This document shows, piece by piece, positions 12,401 through 23,100 of a DNA stretch of 64,000 nucleotides (the stretch's first letter is position 1; each line of letters begins with the position of its first letter). The position numbers were made by a program, and so were the translations under genes. The notes under the pieces are model-generated. The model was not told where the DNA came from and searched no databases. It saw only the letters and a program-made list of their open reading frames with translations. The DNA comes from Acanthococcus lagerstroemiae (Eukaryota > Arthropoda > Insecta > Hemiptera > Eriococcidae), in the NCBI GenBank assembly GCA_031841125.1, contig CM063114.1:27845266-27909265 (forward strand), written 5' to 3'.

Positions 12401-13353
12401 CAGTAAATACAGGAGGATTTTTCATCTACTGTGTTATATCCACTTCAAATACAAAGACGACTCCCTCTTGTATTCATTATGTATGTATTGGTACTCCACT
12501 CACAACCCATGTAGGATTGGGCATAATCACATCAACAACAGTATCGAAAACAAAATACTTGCAACATTCAAACATTTTCATGACCAGTTCCCCTTATAAT
12601 AAGTATTAGCGGGGTAGCAGTAGGTATTCGAACTAGCAATATGTTTTATCAACTATGTTTGAGTGTGCAGACAAAACATTCTCGACATCAGGATAGATAT
12701 ATATAGTACATAATCTGCCTCTACGTTACATGCTTATGGATTGTAACGCCCCCAAAATTTTCTGCGTGAATATTTACTCCTGTGAGCGATTTCAGACGTT
12801 CGGCATTAGGCTGGGTTAAATCACTGTAGACATGAAGTTGGAATACTTTTTGGCCAGTTGACAAATATTATTTGTTCTTGTGCAACCACCAGATCATTTT
12901 TCAAAAGACAAAACTATGTACATATTTGCGAAGTTGGGTGACCTTCCATTTGAATGCACATATTTCAAATTCGATTTGACTATTGACAAAGAAATTGGAT
13001 AATTCATTCTGGCGCTCCGTCGCTTTATAACATTGAATAATTGAGTCTATTGCTGGGTGATGGGGTATTATCTTTCATATGATACGTCCTTCTTGCAGCA
13101 GTTGGCTCATCAGTTTTATAGATATACACACGTCTGCGGCATGGCAACCTAGACCGTTTGGTTTTGCATGTTAATGAAAACATAACTTATAAGTATGTGT
13201 ACGTTTGACTTCTAAATGTGTACTAATACTGTTCATTTATTTCTATCTGAAGGTTTGGTGAGCGAAAATGAAGAAAATGGTATGAATAGAAAAGATGAAG
13301 AAATTTTGTCTATCCTGATGAAATGGTTGCCTTCGAAATTTAAATCGAAGTAA
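9410..13353 (+). CDS. Small secreted protein built from symmetric phase-1 exons, unknown family
   Basis: Four exons: 9410-9494, 9697-9744 (48 nt), 12164-12220 (57 nt) and 13253-13353. Every intron is phase 1 and GT-AG, so the two middle exons can be skipped or multiplied without frame change. The product is 96 residues. A strong signal peptide (MGKEILSVLLLLLMITTVTL, cut near Q21) is followed by a basic, hydrophilic secreted part. The segments are related: FYK-A-LNR, FYRD-G-LHR and LLYD-G-LVS recur at each exon junction, and a TKR dibasic site precedes LLYD. The last exon ends MKWLPSKFKSK then TAA. I do not recognise the family. It could be a peptide-hormone precursor or a secreted effector of the micro-exon type. 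Further micro-exons may hide in the 2.4-kb intron 9745-12163. Exon joining is my inference; the phase agreement and signal peptide are visible. Confidence 0.6.
10348..10458. repeat. Imperfect inverted repeat, about 110 bp
   Basis: GGGTAGTATTATAC on the left pairs with AATAATACTACTCC on the right. Inside, GGATGTTGCGGATAACATAG pairs with GGATGTTATCCGTAACATAG. The structure resembles a short fold-back element. It sits in the second intron of the secreted-protein gene. Confidence 0.55.
10640..10762. repeat. Dispersed fold-back repeat, copy 2
   Basis: Contains two tandem versions of a 55-60-bp segment beginning TCATGAGTG(C/G)CC and ending CCCCAG(T/C)TGA, separated by AACGATACTAGCGCCCCTA. The latter is the reverse complement of the core at 5395-5520. 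Lies in the intron 9745-12163. Confidence 0.55.
11795..11915. other. GC-rich island inside an AT-rich intron
   Basis: About 120 bases with a marked excess of G and C in an otherwise AT-rich intron. It contains GGCGCTTCGCGCC (a small hairpin), GCGAGCGAAGCGAG and GGACGGCGCGCGCTGC. No coding exon or known RNA is recognised. It may be a fragment of a mobile element with different base composition. Confidence 0.4.
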
Positions 13354-14064
13354 TGCATATGAGGAGTTATCTGTATATTTAGAATTTTGTAATTTAAAAT
13401 CCATATTATTATAGCCTCCATTATTCTCAGAAGAGGAGCCACTTTGGCATGCGTGCATCTTTATACGTTCTACTAAATATTATTTTCAGAAGTAACTTGC
13501 ACTTATTTAATTCCTAAGTCGAGGACCTGATGAGTATCAATTTGATCAAGGTGTAAGACTTATAAGATGTGATGCTTGTGTTACTATTTACTATTTTAAG
13601 AGTTTCCAATAGCTAAACTATTGTACGGCTTGACGTAGAACTCATTTGGATGTTTTACTTGATTACAGCGACGGAGAGCTGAATGAAAGAAAATTGGTAA
13701 AATGTATCGATACCGAAACTTTATTGTCCAGTTTGGAATGATGACAGAATAATACTTTCTGTGTAAAATTACCAATAAGCAATACATACTAGTATTCAAA
13801 ATGTTCGTCTAATTTGTTTCTAAGAATTGAATAGCTTTTACTCCCATTTTGATAAACCTTGGAAGTAATACGCAATTTCCAAACGTGAAGTAGGTAATTA
13901 CATTACTCTTAGTCGAGACGTTATTGACAATTAATCTCTCTATTCGTTGAAACGAATGTACAAACAAACATATCTCGTTTATCAGCAATCCATTGATTAT
14001 CACGCGCTGAACAGTCGAAAGGTCATTAGGGTGCCCAAATTCATCATTTACCCTGTTCACATGT
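13354..14064. other. Intergenic, convergent 3' ends
   Basis: Between the stop of the secreted-protein gene and the stop of the asparaginase gene. It presumably holds both 3' UTRs. Apart from the minus-strand AATAAA near 13720 I see no feature. Confidence 0.5.
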
Positions 14065-15749
14065 TCACTCGTCCTCCACAAAACAGTCGCCCGGATCAAT
14101 CCCGTAATAAATTTTACCATCTTTTTGATAAGCCCACGCCATTCGTTTAGACGTGAACGCGATACCCACACTGCGGTCTTTTGCAATTGTAATGGCACCT
14201 GCAGACTTTCCAATACGTTGCATCATGTTATTCAGAACCTTTTCCGAAGCTTCTTGAACATTAACACCTATGGACACAAATTGAGAACTAAACAATGCGC
14301 ATATCGCGATCGTAATAATGGATTAGGAGGCACGAAGTTTTACCTCGTTCCATTGCAGATAAAATACGATGGGCGACATTATATCGTAAAATAGCATCTC
14401 CGTAACCCGTGGTAGAGACAGTGCCTATGTCGTCATCAGCGTAACCTCCGCTTCCTGAAATGAGAAGAATGTCACGTCAGATAACAATTCTAAAATAATT
14501 TCCATTAATAAATTCAACCTTTGTATTTTTCACCTGGTATCGGCGTGTCTCCGACGCGCCCCTTCATCTTCCCAGTGATACCACCAGTGGATGTGCAAGA
14601 AACCATATGCCCGTCTACATCGATGCCGACAGCGCCCACTGTACCTCCACTCCTATAAGAACAAAATTCATCAGTCTCTAGAAGCAGGGTACAATTAAAA
14701 TTAAATACCTAAGAGATAAGAATCATAAATATGAACGATAGATAAACATTTGGAATGTATTAACGAGTGATTAATCTTTCAAACGTGATATCGTTTTAAA
14801 GTAGGCGATACAGGCGCCCAGAGGTGTAAGTGTTGAAAATGAACAAATATTGATTATGGAACACGGTAAACATGTGAAATGAGAGTGAAGACTTCTATCC
14901 GACATAACATGATGACTGATAAATGGATACTGTATTTTATGTCAAAGTAAATTATTTAAAAAGTCCCCACTGGTTTCGATTGTAAAATATGAAGTTATCC
15001 GAATCCGAAATACACTCCAAAATTATAAATACCTTTTGAAATCAGAATTTAATGGCGTATAACCTAGTATATTAAAGAATGTAATATCATGGTGAAATAA
15101 CTAACCCTATTTCCATTTTGCTAGGTTCGGCTTTCCCTTTTTTGAATTGTTCCAAAGCCTCCTGAGCTTCTTTTGTGTGAAGAGAAGATTCTATTGGAAT
15201 GTTATGCTTTTGAGCAAACTCTTGAACCCCTTCGCCGGAAAGCAATACATGGGGTGTGTTTTCCATTACCAGACGAGCGACTGCTATTGGGTGGAGAACA
15301 TTTCGAAGTCCCGTCACGGCACCTGGAATATGCGTTTATTTTAAACATCGAAATCTGATTGAAATGCCCGGATATTTACTTTCGTAATGAGATCGCGAAA
15401 CTAAGATACCAGCTTTCATGTCTTTTCCTTCTACGACTAACGCTTCCAATTCTATTTCACCATCCAAATTCAAAACAGATCCGTAACCTGTAAAAATGAT
15501 TTAGGTTAGTAGGAAATGAACTAGGATAGCCTTTTATGAATAATTGGCGGCATGCAAACCTGCATTAAAATTCGCATCGGTTTCCATATATTCAACAGCT
15601 GCCTGCGTGGCATCCAGGATGTCTTTCGTTTCATTGTACTTTTTATAAGCTTCTTTAATGGCACGACGAACTCCATCTAATTTCCCCTGCACTCTGGATT
15701 CCGGTATGTCACCGGCTCCTCCGTGAACTAAAATTAATGGCACGGACAT
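14065..15749 (-). CDS. ASRGL1: Isoaspartyl peptidase / L-asparaginase, complete
   Basis: An N-terminal nucleophile hydrolase that removes isoaspartyl residues from damaged peptides and hydrolyses L-asparagine. Six exons on the minus strand: 15749-15560, 15487-15380, 15322-15106, 14652-14534, 14454-14344 and 14267-14065, all GT-AG and in phase, giving 315 residues against about 308 in the human enzyme. It begins [18 protein letters not shown], the family's N-terminal motif, so the ATG at 15749 is the likely start; the bases just before it end in CAG, so an upstream non-coding exon is possible. NFNAGYGSVLN lies in the alpha chain. Autoproteolysis is expected between G175 and T176 in [14 protein letters not shown], with T176 the new nucleophile. 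[21 protein letters not shown] and [16 protein letters not shown] follow as in the family. It diverges from ABT1 with 490 bp between starts. A minus-strand AATAAA at 13720-13725 could end the transcript. Confidence 0.95.
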
Positions 15750-16239
15750 GATCACCTGTATTGTGGACAATCTTGAAAACTAGAGTAAAGGCCCAATTTC
15801 AGGGCACCAAGAACACTTTCGAAAGAAATAAGAAATTACTTAGAATGAAGGAGAATATCTTCACTGTAATTTATTATTTTAAAGATAAGAAATAACTGAT
15901 ATAAAATGTCAACAACCTGGTCAACAAGACTTCTGCTTCGGGTCTACTCGATAATTTTCGGATTTGTTCGGATAATTCTGTGGTATAAAACTTTATTCAA
16001 TCTAGCCTTAAGAAAAAGACCCAAAGTAATATGAGTTTTAGGTTCTTTTTTTTTAACAGATCTGAAGGTACACATCTTATCACTCTTATCAGCAATCAGC
16101 GAACCTGACCAAAACAACACCCCACATGTGTGTTGGAAAAATTTTATAGGAAAATGGAAAATGAAAGAGTGCAATTTCGTTGAAGGCTCTCAAATTTAAT
16201 TAGATTTGATCTGCGTGCTTCAAAGTATAAGTTCCAATC
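15750..16239. promoter_or_regulatory. Divergent intergenic region, asparaginase / ABT1
   Basis: The two start codons face away from each other across 490 bp, so the region must contain both promoters and 5' UTRs. I see no TATA box or other motif that I would name with confidence. Confidence 0.4.
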
Positions 16240-17014
16240 ATGGATGATCATACCAATTCGGATCAGGAAAGCATACAATCTTGCGGGGAAAAACGTTACA
16301 AAAAGGGCATCATTTATCTATCAGCTCTACCAAAATGCATGAACGTAACCAGGCTAAGAGAAATAATGGAGAATTTCGGTAAAGTTGGTCGTATATTCCT
16401 TCAGCCACAGAAGACCGGTGAGTTACGTTTTATGTTTTCCTTCGAGCAGTATCTTTACCCACATTAATCGTTTCGCTTTCTTGTCAGCCAATAAGAAAAA
16501 GCCGGCTAAGCATTTTACCGAAGGATGGGTCGAATTTGAGAAGAAACGAGTAGCAAAGGAGGTCGCCCGAGGGCTCAATAACAAGAAAATTGAATCTCGA
16601 AAGCGAAGCGAACTGTATGATTTTTTGTGGAATATTAAGTACCTGTCCAAGTAAGTGATTCTTGTAGCCCGTCATCTGATGTTTTGTTTTTTTAGCTATG
16701 TTCTTTTCACATGTATGATGTGTTCTAGATTCAAATGGGTTCACTTGAGTGAACGAGTTGCTTATGAAAGAGCAGTTCGGAAACACCGTATGCGTGTTGA
16801 AATATCGCAAGTGAAGAAGGAAGCTGCCGATTTTTCATTGAAAGTTGATCGTTACGAGAAACTCAAGTCGAAAATGGATGGAAACGAAACTTTGAATCCG
16901 AGCATTCGAACTGGACTTCCTTTCCCTCAGAAAAAGACTGAAGAAGAATACACGAAAAAGAAAAAATACAACCAAGTTGATGATACTGATGTTCTGAAAT
17001 CGCTTTTTTCATGA
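16240..17014 (+). CDS. ABT1: Activator of basal transcription 1 / Esf2 homologue, complete
   Basis: A nucleolar RRM protein. The yeast orthologue Esf2 acts in the small-subunit processome and early pre-rRNA cleavage; the vertebrate protein was also described as a TBP-binding activator. Three exons, 16240-16417, 16488-16650 and 16729-17014, join in phase to give 208 residues. An acidic N-terminus is followed by an RRM with RNP2-like IIYLSALP (residues about 25-32) and RNP1-like EGWVEFEKKR. After it come the family signatures YDFLWNIKYLSKFKWVHLSE and AYERAVRKHRMRVEISQVKKE, with a basic C-terminal tail. The introns are only 70 and 78 nt. The ATG at 16240 is the first in frame. Its 3' end runs into that of FANCD2. 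Confidence 0.94.
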
Positions 17015-17053
17015 GGTAAGACATCTGAACAATGATAGAAAAGAATGTTTACT

Positions 17054-17073
17054 TTTATTCTGTATAAAATAAA
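17054..17073. terminator. Interleaved polyadenylation signals of ABT1 and FANCD2
   Basis: AATAAA at 17068-17073 on the + strand follows the ABT1 stop by about 55 bases. On the - strand AATAAA at 17059-17054 follows the FANCD2 stop (17186) by about 130 bases. If both are used, the two mRNAs overlap by a few tens of bases in antisense. Confidence 0.55.
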
Positions 17074-17185
17074 AAAAAATTGTAAAAACAGTATAGGAAT
17101 TCACGGTAAAAATTGAAACAAAACAGTTCTGGGAACAAACGAGAAAACTAATGATTCGTTTATGTAGAAATGATGACTTCCCTCG

Positions 17186-20100
17186 TTAATCACCGTCACT
17201 TTCATTTTCAACTATCTCTTCGCTTTCATTGCCTCTGTCATAATTTTCATCTTCTTGATCCCGGCTATTGTCATCGTCATTGTTGGACGGGTCATCTTCG
17301 ACTTCGATATTTTCATCGTCGTCTTCATTGTTTGTTACGTTTTCATCGACCTCCATTCTGTCAGAATCTCCATTCACAGTGGACTGTTCGAAATAACAAA
17401 TAAAGTTGAAATCATTACCTATTAATGACGTTTTTGTATGTATGTTTACCATTTTTAGAATCCTAATTCTCTCTTACTTGACTGAGTATATCCTGGCCCT
17501 GAATGTCCTTATTACGCATACTACCGACGAAGAATGCTTCAGTGCAATTATTCAACACCATAATGTTTTTCACTTTGAGTAGAATTGATTCTAACAGCGA
17601 CCTTATACTCGGTAAATAAGCACACAGGACTGAATCTTCTGTTAACTGGAAAACAACTCGATTCAGTTTGAATTGGTTCTCGGGATACGATTTGTTGAAG
17701 GACATGTTACGTGGGCGTTACCTTCGTATTGTCGAAAATTTTCTGCAAATAACGGGTGGTACTTTGCTGTGTTTTAAGTAACTGGACCACCTGGCTGCTC
17801 TCAGTGCGGAATAGCGTCGAACAAACTGTGATTCCTTGAGTGAGGAACAAACGTAATATTGGAGCCGCTCCCTGTAACCAAAAACCACAAACATGTAATG
17901 AGTTTCCACTTATCGTGTACAAAACATTGAAGCAAAGCTGCGATAGTGTAAATCATAACCGCAACATACGAATAACTTCTATTAGTGAAATATTTCACAA
18001 TGTAACCAGCGGATGAAATGATACTATTTTGAAACCCAGAAAATGATCGTTATTAGGTGTAATTTCTTATAGATATTCAGGATATGGTATTATCCATAAT
18101 TCCAGTCATTCCAAAATGAACAAAATTGGATGAAAAACTATTTTTTACTTGAAAGTGGCTTCTTCTGTGGTCTAGTGCTTACTTTTTTGCCTAATTCTGT
18201 TCTGCAACCTTCTCATTCAAGCTTTTTTATCATCAGTATCGCTAAAAACATAATATACTTCACTGCCTACCTTCACTCTCCCTTGCAAATCTACCACAGT
18301 CTCGATGTAGCCTCCAGAAGAATTGTCGCAAGCATAAGCCATTGCAAGAAATGCGCGTTCTGAAATACCATAGTGAAAGCAACTAAACTATATAGTGCAG
18401 TAGTCATATTTATAATTTCGCCTGGAAGTGAACACATCTGTTTTTTGAAAGATCTACAACCAAACAGTAGCAAAACAGACAACCTGTTTCATCCTTTAAT
18501 ATGTATCCTAGTCAAGTAGTCTGTTACAGACACACATTCCAATCTTGAGTCAAAAATAGGTAATACAAAAACTGTGACACATGGCACAGGGGTGTTAAAA
18601 TGATGGCTTATTATATAATAGGTTGGCAGTGTGAAGGAAAATTGAACACATAATCTCAAAGTGGACTGTATAGGTTCATTAAAGGGGGAAGGGGGGTTGA
18701 GTCTGGTATGAAGTGACGCCGGTATTGAAAAATATATAACACAAAAACGAAGCGACTAAAACTGATACAAAAGTATACAATCTCTAGAGTCGAGTGCGTG
18801 ACCCCCTGGAAGGGGGAGAGGCAGACTGGTCCGAAGTAACACTAGTATTGAAAAACATATATAAGACAAAAAGAGATCGACCTACTAACATATTGTATAT
18901 AACACCCCATGATGGACTCTATGACCCCCTGGGAAGGAGCAGAGAATGGTATCAAGTGATGCTCTTACTGCTGACTTGTCTGCAATTTTTCAAATTTTGT
19001 AGGTCGGCAACCCGTTCAATAGTTATCCTCGGATGACAGGGATTATCAACTATTTTTTGATGGATATGAAAAGTCAGTACTGACATTTGGCTTTCTTTGG
19101 CCTCGAAGCCGGTTGAAGTCGAAAGAAGCTAACTTTCTCATAAAGCCAATAAATAATTTGCCATAAAAAATTCCTCTGAAATGAAAGTTACAATCGATGG
19201 ACTTCGAAACCGTTTCTCCCCCAACTGTAATTTTCTCGAATTCAAGTATTTTATTTCTCGAGTTTTATCATGTTTTCTTTCTTTCAGGTTTGTACATTTC
19301 CTTTTTTAATCCTAGTGTCTTTTTTTATTTTGGATTTGAATTCGACTTGTATCTAATTTCAATGTTTTCATCTCTTTCTTCAAGTTTTTTTAATTTGCCT
19401 ACCTCATTCAGTGTCCTTACATTCCATGTCCTGATTCTTGATTCTGCTAGTTTCTCACTAGGTAGTCTTCACCCGGACATCCGAATGGTAGACTTTACGT
19501 TCGGAATTATTATTTGTGAGTTGCCTTCATAATTGCGGTGGTGCCCCCTTGCTGTCATCAGAGTGTACTTGTCTTGAATTTTCCGTCTCCTGTCTGCTTT
19601 TATTTCTTCTTCAAGCCCCCACACCACGCCAAGGTAGCACCCATAGGAACTTACTTTAACGAAACAGATCAAGTTTGGTCGGCCTGACTGACTTTTTAGT
19701 ACGGCTACAATCATATCCATGATGTTCATAACCTTGGTCCAAACTGTCAACTTTTCGCTTGTAGTGCTTTCTTCCATTGCTTGTTTGGTCGCGGTAGCCA
19801 GTGTTTTTAGAAGAACACGCAGTAAAACGTTGCAATTCCCGCTGGAAAATTAATATAAATGACCAATTTCGTTCTTTAATTGAAATCACTAACCTTTGTG
19901 GTTTGATTTTAGTGCATGCAAAATGTCATCAGCGACGTCAGATGTGACAAACTCTCGCTTTAGACGGAAAACGGAAATTCAAGGTGCAGAAATCGCTGCT
20001 GATGACGCAGAGAAAAATGTGACTTTACGTGACTGTGTCCAGCCTAATTACGTATTCACGTACTTGTTAATGTTCGGCAGTACAACTAGTGAAGTATTTT

Positions 20101-23100
20101 TATTGTTCAGAGTGTTCACTTCTTCTTGTAACTTTTCGGTCATCGTTTGAATCACTTTTAACTTGTTATGATGACAACTGAAAAACGTCGTCAATAAATA
20201 TTCTATATTCTTGTTGAATGCTGCGCCTTTTTCTTCTATACCGGCCCAGTCGTACCAATGGCGCGTTAAAAAGTGCCAGCATATCTTTCCTGCAGATAAA
20301 CATGGTAAAATCAATTGACAGTTTAATAAAAAAAAAAAAAAAGCCAAAACCGAGCAACCAATGTAAACTCACCTAAAAGTTTATTCACTTCTTTTTTCTC
20401 GTCGCAGTATTTATTCAACGTTTCAATCAATGTGACTAAATTTAAGGCGCATTCCAGATTTAACGATGTATCTTGAAATTGGGCGAAATACATTACACAT
20501 GCTTTGATTAACGAGTACGTAGAAGTAGATCTCACTGCGGATTCCACGCGAGAGCTGATTTTCGTCAGTGCGGCTGTATCATGATAATTGTAGGTTAAAA
20601 CTTAGTATGAGGGAAAAGCTGGACCTTCTCGGATGCGATGCCAACTCGCACCATACTATATGGGGAAGTACAGACACAAATCCGAGAGGTAAAGGGCTAG
20701 TGGACTATCTTGCGACACAGGATCTGCTAGTTCCGAATGAGGACAACAGGAGCAATGAGAACGGCGCCGACTAAAACATTGGAAAGACTCCTAAACTTCC
20801 CACCACTTCACACTGGTATAGAAGCAGCTGTGATAATGGCGGCTTATCGTCTGGGCCAACCAAACCTTCAGGCCCCAAAAACAGGCCACAGAAGATATGG
20901 GAGATGGCGGGGATGATGAACAAATATGCCGAAGGATAGAATCGCGATGGAACACTTCTTTGACAAGCCGTACCGTGCGCTGATACCCACACGGGAGGCT
21001 TGGGAAAAGAGGTGGCCAAGCATTCTAGGAAAAGAGGAGAATGTGTGGTTTGCAGATGCCTCTAAGAATAACCAAGGTGTAGGAATCGGAATCCCGAATG
21101 CAAAAAGTGCTGACAACTATTCAATGGCACTGGTCGAAGGCGTCACTATCCTCCAAGCAGAGGTAATGTCGATCACGGTGGCCATTGACAGAAGCCAGCA
21201 GAAGGGCCTTGTTAATAAGCAGATCTATATCTGTACAGACAGTCAATCGGCTATTAAGGCACTATCGTCACACCAAACAACATCCCTGGTGGTGGCGGAG
21301 TGTGTTAACAAATTATAAAACCTTGCTCAGGAGAACCGTGTCACCATACTATGGACACCGGGACACTGCGGCATAAAAGGGAACATGACTGCTGGCAAGC
21401 TAGCGAAGGAGGGCATAAAAAAGGAACTGGCAACACCCAGGCCGTGTCTTCCTGTAGCATACAGCGTCATAAAATCCCAAGTTAAGGCTTGAATAAGTAA
21501 GCAGACGGAAATGCACTGGTGGTTGGCCAGTGGCATGAGTTGGCAAAACATTGATAGGGGACGCCCCCAGTAAGTATGCCAAGTTCCTACTACGGCTTGA
21601 CAGGAAACATGCAAAGCTCATGGTCGGGCTACTAACTGATCATGGAGCCACAAAACACATGTGATATAAGATAGGAGCGATGAAAAGCGGCTCCTGTAGG
21701 TACCGTTGAGAAGAGGAAGAAACCTCAATCCATATCATACGTCAATGTCAGCAATAGCCGGGACAAGACGCGAAGTACTGGGACTAGAGTATCCAGTACC
21801 CAGTGAAGTCAAAGGGATAGAGCTCAGTAAAATCCTCACTTTGGCTATAAAAGTGAGGCTACTGAGCTGATCCTTAACAGCAACCTGAGGAATCGTCCAG
21901 CAGGCTACAAAGTCTGAGCACTCGGCACATACAGCGCCACCTCACACAAATGAAGAAGGTTAAAACGCGATCATTATGAAGAAAATAAAGTGACCTAGAA
22001 TTACATACCCACGAATACGTCTTGATTATTCGATCCCTCGAACCCGGGCCAACTGAATAAAATGGAGAACGCTTTTAGAATCAACGCATACGATGATTTG
22101 ATCTCTCGAGTCTCGGGGACAAACATGCCACTTGCGTCGAAAATGTTATCGTTCTTGGTCAACAAAGTCTGCGAAATACATTTCGAATAAATTAATTGGT
22201 CAGCGTACACGTCGCATTGCTTGGGACGTGTCTTTCCCAGAGTACAAGAAAATCTGAAAACCAGTTCCATTAACATGGCAAAGTGTATTTGCTACTTTTT
22301 GGGAAAAGTTGCAAATGTACGTCACGAGACCAGTATTTTTCTAAAACGGATGAGCGGTACTTCGGTGGTTGTTTTCTTAATTCGAATGATTCAATTTTTG
22401 CCTATTTTTTATTCTACTTAATGAGTGAACTTATAACAGTGAGAAGAGTTGAAGGGAGGAGGAAAGAATCTCAGAAACGGATATAGCGACCGTTGAAACT
22501 TTTATTTGAAGGAAATATAATAATATTTAGACTTGTTTGAGGCTTCAGTTGTTGGAGAATTTCAAATTTAATGTCAGTCCCCATGAGAACTTCAACTTCC
22601 TGGAGGCACGGGTTACCTTTCACCAATTTTGCTTCAACGTTGCAGAACTTCTCTTTAATACAGTGAGTCGATCAAGGGATGCCCAACTGAAATCAGTCAG
22701 TCAGTCAGTCCAGTCCAGTTTTCCCTTTTCCGTTGCCAGCCAGCGCCATTTTCGTGATGCTCTTTTTGTGACACTAAAAAGAACATTTTTTCCCGCTGTG
22801 TGCCAAAGTAAAAACATAAAAATGTCAAAAATAATCCAGTATTATAAAACTTGGTTAAAAATAATCGACGGTTAACCGGTGGTTATTTCAAACTAAGTTT
22901 TATAATACTGGCCCTTAAAGAGCGATGATTTTCTCAGCGGCTCTGAGTCCCTGCATTTCAGTCTTATTGGTATTTTCAGTTGCATTTAAGTCTTTTCAGG
23001 TTACTCATTCTTCTGTCATCTTGCTGTTTCCCTGTCCGCTATTTTGTCCACTTTTCTCAGTCCTGTTAGTCTTCTTGGTCTTTTTGACATTTCTAACTTT

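Noticed and set aside
15751..15770. Earlier in-frame start for the asparaginase at a TTG
   Set aside because: A TTG start is unlikely in an animal mRNA, and the ATG at 15749 begins exactly at the family's N-terminal motif.
22020..22050. tRNA-like B box on the minus strand (GGGTTCGAGGG)
   Set aside because: It lies within a FANCD2 exon and has no matching A box or cloverleaf.
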